Shown here piece after piece: positions 12,822-15,716 of a stretch of 15,716 bases of DNA (positions are counted from its first letter, which is position 1; each line of letters begins with the position of its first letter). Source of the stretch: Saccharimonas sp963542675. GTDB taxonomy: Bacteria > Patescibacteriota > Saccharimonadia > Saccharimonadales > Saccharimonadaceae. A program made the position numbers and the translations under genes. The DNA is taken from assembly GCA_963542675.1 (NCBI GenBank), contig CAUTXC010000023.1:1-15716 (forward strand), read 5' to 3'. The notes under the pieces are model-generated. The model worked only from the letters and a program-made list of their open reading frames with translations, was not told where the DNA came from and did no database searches.

Positions 12822-13394
12822 ATGCAATACATGCGTGGCGTACCCACCAACCTCCTCACCCTTCTCCGCCATATGTGGCTGCCACTTACGGTGGTTATTC
12901 TTCTCATCGTGGCAGGCGTTGGTATGAGCGCTGCCCTGCACGCAGCACGACCCGAGCCACTCTGGACGAACGCAACGAAGGAACTATCACAACGAGTCAA
13001 GAGTGAAGCCACACAGTCGCTCGACATCACCCTGAGCCGCGGCGAGTTTATCAATATTGATGGGCCAGGCGGTATCGTCATTGGCACGATTACAGATGCA
13101 GCCGCGCGCCAGCGTCTGCTCGCCAGCCAGCCATTTCGCGATTGCACATTTGGCTGCACGGGGTGGATGGCATATTCGCAGCTTGGGCACACACTGCCTC
13201 TTGAGCCTTCAGAGCACGTGTCTGGCCACGCGCGTACTCTGCTAGACTTGGCCGCTGCACCAGATAGCTCGTGTATTATTCGCTTCCATTATCTTGGTCA
13301 AGCACTCCCAGACAAACACAGCTCGTCCGACCTAGACATCATCTGCCTCTCACAAAGGACAGGTGCGTTTGTGTATGAGTTTCGGACAGCGTAG
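12822..13394 (+). CDS. Membrane-anchored hypothetical protein with four extracellular cysteines
   Basis: I do not recognise this 190-residue protein. A single hydrophobic anchor lies at about 19-38 (WLPLTVVILLIVAGVGMSAA). The rest is predicted outside and polar, with no repeats. Cys108 and Cys112 occur in DCTFGCTGW, and Cys151 and Cys175 near strand-like segments CIIRFHYL and LDIICLS. This would allow two disulfides and resembles the cysteine pattern of the TasA-like protein. It lies 83 bp downstream of the SipW-LamG gene on the same strand with its own promoter. It is a candidate accessory or assembly protein of the surface module, but this rests on proximity alone. Confidence 0.7.
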   Translation: MQYMRGVPTNLLTLLRHMWLPLTVVILLIVAGVGMSAALHAARPEPLWTNATKELSQRVKSEATQSLDITLSRGEFINIDGPGGIVIGTITDAAARQRLLASQPFRDCTFGCTGWMAYSQLGHTLPLEPSEHVSGHARTLLDLAAAPDSSCIIRFHYLGQALPDKHSSSDLDIICLSQRTGAFVYEFRTA

Positions 13395-13399
13395 CAACG

Positions 13400-13444
13400 C
13401 TAGCTAGCAACACTATATTCAATATTAAATAGCAGAGTAGCTAG
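13400..13444. terminator. Inverted repeat in the convergent gap
   Basis: CTAGCTA (13400-13406) pairs with TAGCTAG (13438-13444), enclosing an AT-rich segment with its own ATATT/AATAT pair. It lies between the convergent 12822 and 13459 genes. The loop is long and no U-tract is seen, so a bidirectional terminator is uncertain. Confidence 0.25.
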
Positions 13445-13458
13445 TCTCAAATATATCC

Positions 13459-13824
13459 TTAAACGTAGGCTTGTCCACGATGAGCTTCACGTTCTGCGCG
13501 TTGGCGTGCATCAATGATTCGACATACTTCGTTAGGATCCTCGAGCTCTGACAGTCTAGTGAGAAAAGCTATATGGCCAGAATTACTTTCCTCTACTATT
13601 GAGCGTGGCATACGTTTTTTTGTGTGAAATCTAAAAAACTCCTCCATTGCATCTTCGGCACTTACAAGCTCTGCAGTCTTTGTGTCTACAATCGCCACCT
13701 CACCAAACCGAAGCCTTCGAATAATCTCACGCTCCTCAGGACTTAGCTTAATCTCGCTCGCATCAACACGATTATCTTCTGGTTGTACTGGTGGTTTGTC
13801 GGTGAGTGGAGGTCTTTTGTTCAT
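13459..13824 (-). CDS. Small hypothetical cytoplasmic protein
   Basis: I do not recognise this 121-residue protein. It is highly charged and predicted soluble. A Pro-rich polar N-terminus (NKRPPLTDKPPVQPEDN) is followed by a helix (LSPEEREIIRRLR), a strand-like GEVAIVDTKTAELV, and helices rich in Glu and Arg (LEDPNEVCRIIDARQRAEREAH). The order helix, then a strand pair, could suit a small nucleic-acid or partner-binding protein, but no motif confirms it. The TATAAT box upstream lies 9 nt before the ATG with no Shine-Dalgarno, so it is probably leaderless. The gene appears more A+T-rich than those around it. Confidence 0.65.
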   Translation of the reverse strand: MNKRPPLTDKPPVQPEDNRVDASEIKLSPEEREIIRRLRFGEVAIVDTKTAELVSAEDAMEEFFRFHTKKRMPRSIVEESNSGHIAFLTRLSELEDPNEVCRIIDARQRAEREAHRGQAYV

Positions 13825-13833
13825 AGTGTTTTT

Positions 13834-13862
13834 ATTATAAAACAGTCTGCTACTCTACACAA
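13834..13862 (-). promoter_or_regulatory. Promoter of the 121-residue protein gene
   Basis: The minus strand has TTGTGT (13857-13862) and a perfect TATAAT (13834-13839) with a 17-bp spacer. The ATG follows 9 nt after the -10. This suggests independent transcription from rclA, 72 bp upstream. Confidence 0.55.
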
Positions 13863-13895
13863 TATGCACTATTTATCGCCTCGTTAACACAGTAC

Positions 13896-15221
13896 TTACA
13901 GCGCAAACAAATCATTCAACGCCTCACTCACCGTTGGATGAGTGAATATCTGGTCGCGCAGCGTGGTATAGGGCAAACCAGCATCCATTGCTGTCTTGAT
14001 AGTATTAATCACCTCTGGTGCCTGCTGGCAAAAGAGCGTCGCGCCAAGAATGTGGCCTGTCGATGGCTGGACCACTGCTTTGAGCAGCCCCGTTGTTTTA
14101 TTATCAACATGCATGCGCGGCACCGCCATAGCCGGTAACTCTTTAACCTTCACATCATCGCCATACTGCGCGCGAGCTGCTGCTTCGGTTAGGCCAACAC
14201 GCGCCAGTGGTGTCTGCATAAATATCACATGAGGCAATACCGCACGCTGCGCCCGCGTATAGCTACCATCACCAAGGAGCTGGCTCTTGACAATACGAAA
14301 GTCGTCGAGCGACACATAGGTATACTGCGGCCCACCATTAACATCGCCCAGCGCCCAGATATGTGGCTGGGTAGTTTGTAAATGGCTATTAACGACAACA
14401 GCACCGCGCTCGTCAGTCTCCACACCAGCGGCGGCAAGACCAAGCTGACCGGTATTAGGTCGGCGGCCAGCGGCCACGAGCACGGCATCATATACTTGCT
14501 CATCACCGCCACTTATCACAGCAACGCCGCGGTCTGTATCGCGCACCTGCTGTATATCTGATGCAAGCACCAGTGTTATGCCCTGCTCCTCCAGAGCCTG
14601 GGCCACTGCCTGCGCGACAGATGGCTCTTCGTGCGGAAGCAGCTGCGCCCGGCGATGGTAGAGCGTGACCGCCACGCCAAGGGCTGCATAAGTCGAGGCA
14701 AACTCGAGGCCAATCGGCCCAGCACCAATCACCGCCAGCCGCTGCGGCTTGAGCTGCTGGTTGAGTACCTCCGTACTGGTATAGACATGGGTCGATTGCT
14801 CAAGGCCGGCAATCGCTGGCATCACCGGCACTGCACCGGTATTAATAAACAATCGATCTGCCTGCAGCTCAATGCGCTGCTCACCCGCCTGGACACTCAC
14901 CGTGTGCGCATCAACAAACGATGCGGTGCCATCAATAACCATCACGCCCGGGTTATCCGCAAGCATGTGGTAATTCTTATTATTAAGCTTGGTCACAACC
15001 GCTGTCTTGCGCTCAAACGCTTCGTCGATCGACCGGCCAGCTGCTGCCGCACTCACGAGCGTTTTAGTAGGAATACACGCAATATTAATACACGTCCCAC
15101 CATACATCTGCGGCGATTGCTCCACCAGCGCTACCCGCTGGCCCGCCCCGGCTAACGCTACCGCCAGCGTCTTGCCCGCCTTACCAAAACCAATAATCAG
15201 TGCATCGAATTGTGTTCGCAT
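13896..15221 (-). CDS. rclA: RclA-type flavoprotein disulfide reductase (reactive chlorine / copper stress)
   Basis: This 441-residue protein is a class I pyridine nucleotide-disulfide oxidoreductase close to E. coli RclA. Shared stretches include ALIIGFGKAGKTLAVALAGAG for FAD binding and the redox disulfide GGTCINIACIPTKTLV (Cys44 and Cys49). The NAD(P)H site is VIGAGPIGLEFAS, and WALGDVNGGPQYTYVSLDD is the second FAD motif. The C-terminal DQIFTHPTVSEALNDLF carries the His428-Glu433 pair. In E. coli RclA reduces Cu(II) and protects against hypochlorous acid. That function is inherited here by family similarity, and dihydrolipoamide or mercuric reductase are less likely since the RclA-specific ends match. 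An AAGGAG site precedes the ATG, and the promoter carries an operator-like triple repeat. Confidence 0.92.
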   Translation of the reverse strand: MRTQFDALIIGFGKAGKTLAVALAGAGQRVALVEQSPQMYGGTCINIACIPTKTLVSAAAAGRSIDEAFERKTAVVTKLNNKNYHMLADNPGVMVIDGTASFVDAHTVSVQAGEQRIELQADRLFINTGAVPVMPAIAGLEQSTHVYTSTEVLNQQLKPQRLAVIGAGPIGLEFASTYAALGVAVTLYHRRAQLLPHEEPSVAQAVAQALEEQGITLVLASDIQQVRDTDRGVAVISGGDEQVYDAVLVAAGRRPNTGQLGLAAAGVETDERGAVVVNSHLQTTQPHIWALGDVNGGPQYTYVSLDDFRIVKSQLLGDGSYTRAQRAVLPHVIFMQTPLARVGLTEAAARAQYGDDVKVKELPAMAVPRMHVDNKTTGLLKAVVQPSTGHILGATLFCQQAPEVINTIKTAMDAGLPYTTLRDQIFTHPTVSEALNDLFAL

Positions 15222-15241
15222 TTTACTTCTCCTTCGTCAAC

Positions 15242-15270
15242 ATTATCGCATAGATTACAACTAATGTAAA
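15242..15270 (-). promoter_or_regulatory. Promoter of rclA
   Basis: On the minus strand TTTACA (15265-15270, 5 of 6 to consensus) and GATAAT (15242-15247) are 17 bp apart. The -10 is TG-extended (TGCGATAAT). Transcription would start near 15236, giving a short leader with AAGGAG. Confidence 0.65.
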
Positions 15271-15279
15271 TGAATTACA
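15255..15279. promoter_or_regulatory. Triple half-site operator overlapping the rclA promoter
   Basis: TTACA, TGTAA and TTACA occur at 15255-15259, 15265-15269 and 15275-15279, each separated by exactly 5 bp. They make two overlapping 15-bp inverted repeats with a 10-bp period, so all half-sites face the same side of the helix. The middle half-site coincides with the -35 box and the first lies in the spacer. This layout suits a dimeric repressor of the MarR, CopY/BlaI or similar kind. The regulator is not encoded in the visible flanks. Confidence 0.6.
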
Positions 15280-15312
15280 ATAATGATTCGTTTAGTATAC
15301 TACTCAAGAACA

Positions 15313-15326
15313 AGACGCGCGCGTCT
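15313..15326. other. 14-bp perfect palindrome
   Basis: AGACGCGCGCGTCT is self-complementary over all 14 bases. It lies between the rclA operator and the end of the downstream partial gene. As a hairpin it gives a 5-bp stem with a CGCG loop and has no U-tract, so a protein-binding site is at least as likely. Confidence 0.35.
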
Positions 15327-15365
15327 GTCACCTATCCTACCTCATTTCACTCAAGTGTATAAAAC

Positions 15366-15716
15366 TCAGCGCCGCCGCGCCAGCACTGGCTGCACCCGAT
15401 CAATCCGGTTCGTCCAGACATACCCGCCAAACTGTGGCGGTATCTGCGTCACGCTCTCCGCTGTATCAAACCCAGCTGACCACTGTCCATCGCCTTCGAC
15501 CAACATTACTCGCGTGTTTACCGCCGCCATCCGGTCAACAAACTTACCTGGCCAGCCCCATAGCAGTGGTGTATAGCGCCGCGGAATGTGCAGCTCCATA
15601 TTGTGCAGCTCGTGCGGCACATAACCCGTCCAGCCAACCGCCAAGTAACGCAGCAATCCGGCCTTCATCATTGCCTTGGAACAGAGACGCAGCGTAGCGC
15701 TTTGTTGGCGCAGCCA
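15366..15716 (-). CDS. C-terminal part of a probable glycerophosphodiester phosphodiesterase (5' end beyond window)
   Basis: The minus-strand frame is open to the window edge and ends in TGA at 15366-15368, giving 116 visible residues. The segment KAGLLRYLAVGWTGYVPHELHNMELHIP and the ending QFGGYVWTNRIDRVQPVL resemble the C-terminal part of glycerophosphodiester phosphodiesterase TIM barrels, where a VWT motif on the last strand is common. The metal and catalytic residues (HRG and ExD motifs) would lie in the missing N-terminal half, so activity cannot be judged. The ATG at 15671 is internal, because coding-like sequence continues upstream (WLRQQSATLRLCSK). The call rests on recall of family shape and is moderate. 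Confidence 0.55.
   Translation of the reverse strand, partial: WLRQQSATLRLCSKAMMKAGLLRYLAVGWTGYVPHELHNMELHIPRRYTPLLWGWPGKFVDRMAAVNTRVMLVEGDGQWSAGFDTAESVTQIPPQFGGYVWTNRIDRVQPVLARRR

Noticed and set aside
13400..13409. CTAGCTAGCA region containing a GCTAGC palindrome as a recombination site
   Set aside because: It is a short palindrome in a convergent gap with no integrase, duplication or target-site repeat nearby. I list it only as part of a weak terminator.
14631..15155. 174-codon plus-strand open frame
   Set aside because: It lies wholly antisense to rclA, which has complete motifs. Its product is Arg/His-rich with no domain, as expected of a shadow frame.
13896..15221. Mercuric reductase or dihydrolipoamide dehydrogenase as the identity of the flavoprotein
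   Set aside because: There is no N-terminal metal-binding domain, no C-terminal vicinal cysteine pair for mercury, and no pyruvate dehydrogenase genes nearby. The N- and C-terminal stretches match RclA.
1..15716. CRISPR array, insertion sequence or tRNA
   Set aside because: No regularly spaced repeats, transposase-like frames with terminal inverted repeats, or cloverleaf-type sequences were seen on reading both strands.

Overview
The window looks like a chromosomal segment from a small-genome, Gram-positive-type bacterium, most likely a member of Candidatus Saccharibacteria (TM7/CPR). This is an inference. The reasons are compact gene spacing, many genes with apparently leaderless promoters, a SipW-type signal peptidase beside a TasA-like surface protein, a CHAP cell-wall hydrolase, several thiol-redox proteins, and no outer-membrane genes. 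TGA is used as a normal stop (for example after the DUF488 gene), so the recoded Gracilibacteria/Absconditabacteria are unlikely. No rRNA, tRNA, IS element or CRISPR array is visible.

Layout. 1-83 is the tail of a probable MFS exporter. A YeaO/DUF488 gene (169-522) converges on a minus-strand block that, in transcription order, holds an ABC-2 exporter ATPase and permease, a membrane-anchored thioredoxin-fold protein, a small double-CxxC protein and a histidine phosphatase (4104 down to 549). A large unrecognised alpha-helical protein (4323-5933, minus) follows. It is divergent, with two facing TTGACA promoters, from a short two-helix membrane protein (6023-6271). Then come a membrane-anchored CHAP hydrolase, a membrane protein with an intramembrane CxxC that overlaps a DsbA-like oxidoreductase, and a convergent CorA transporter. 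A TetR regulator (9385-9957, minus) and a 435-bp intergenic region precede the surface module: a TasA/camelysin-like secreted protein (10393-11046), a SipW-type signal peptidase fused to a C-terminal LamG-like domain (11065-12738), and a membrane-anchored four-cysteine protein (12822-13394). The right end carries a small unknown protein, an RclA-type flavoprotein reductase with a striking operator over its promoter, and a truncated probable glycerophosphodiester phosphodiesterase.

How the parts may work together. The surface module probably secretes and processes a fibre-like protein. Its members carry four cysteines each in predicted extracellular parts, and the DsbA-like protein with its CxxC membrane neighbour could oxidise them. 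RclA belongs to the family that protects against hypochlorous acid and copper stress, which would fit a mucosal host-associated lifestyle. The most novel items are the SipW-LamG fusion, the CVPC membrane partner of DsbA, the three-half-site operator at rclA, and the recurring -10-to-ATG spacing of 6-10 nt that indicates leaderless translation of many genes here.
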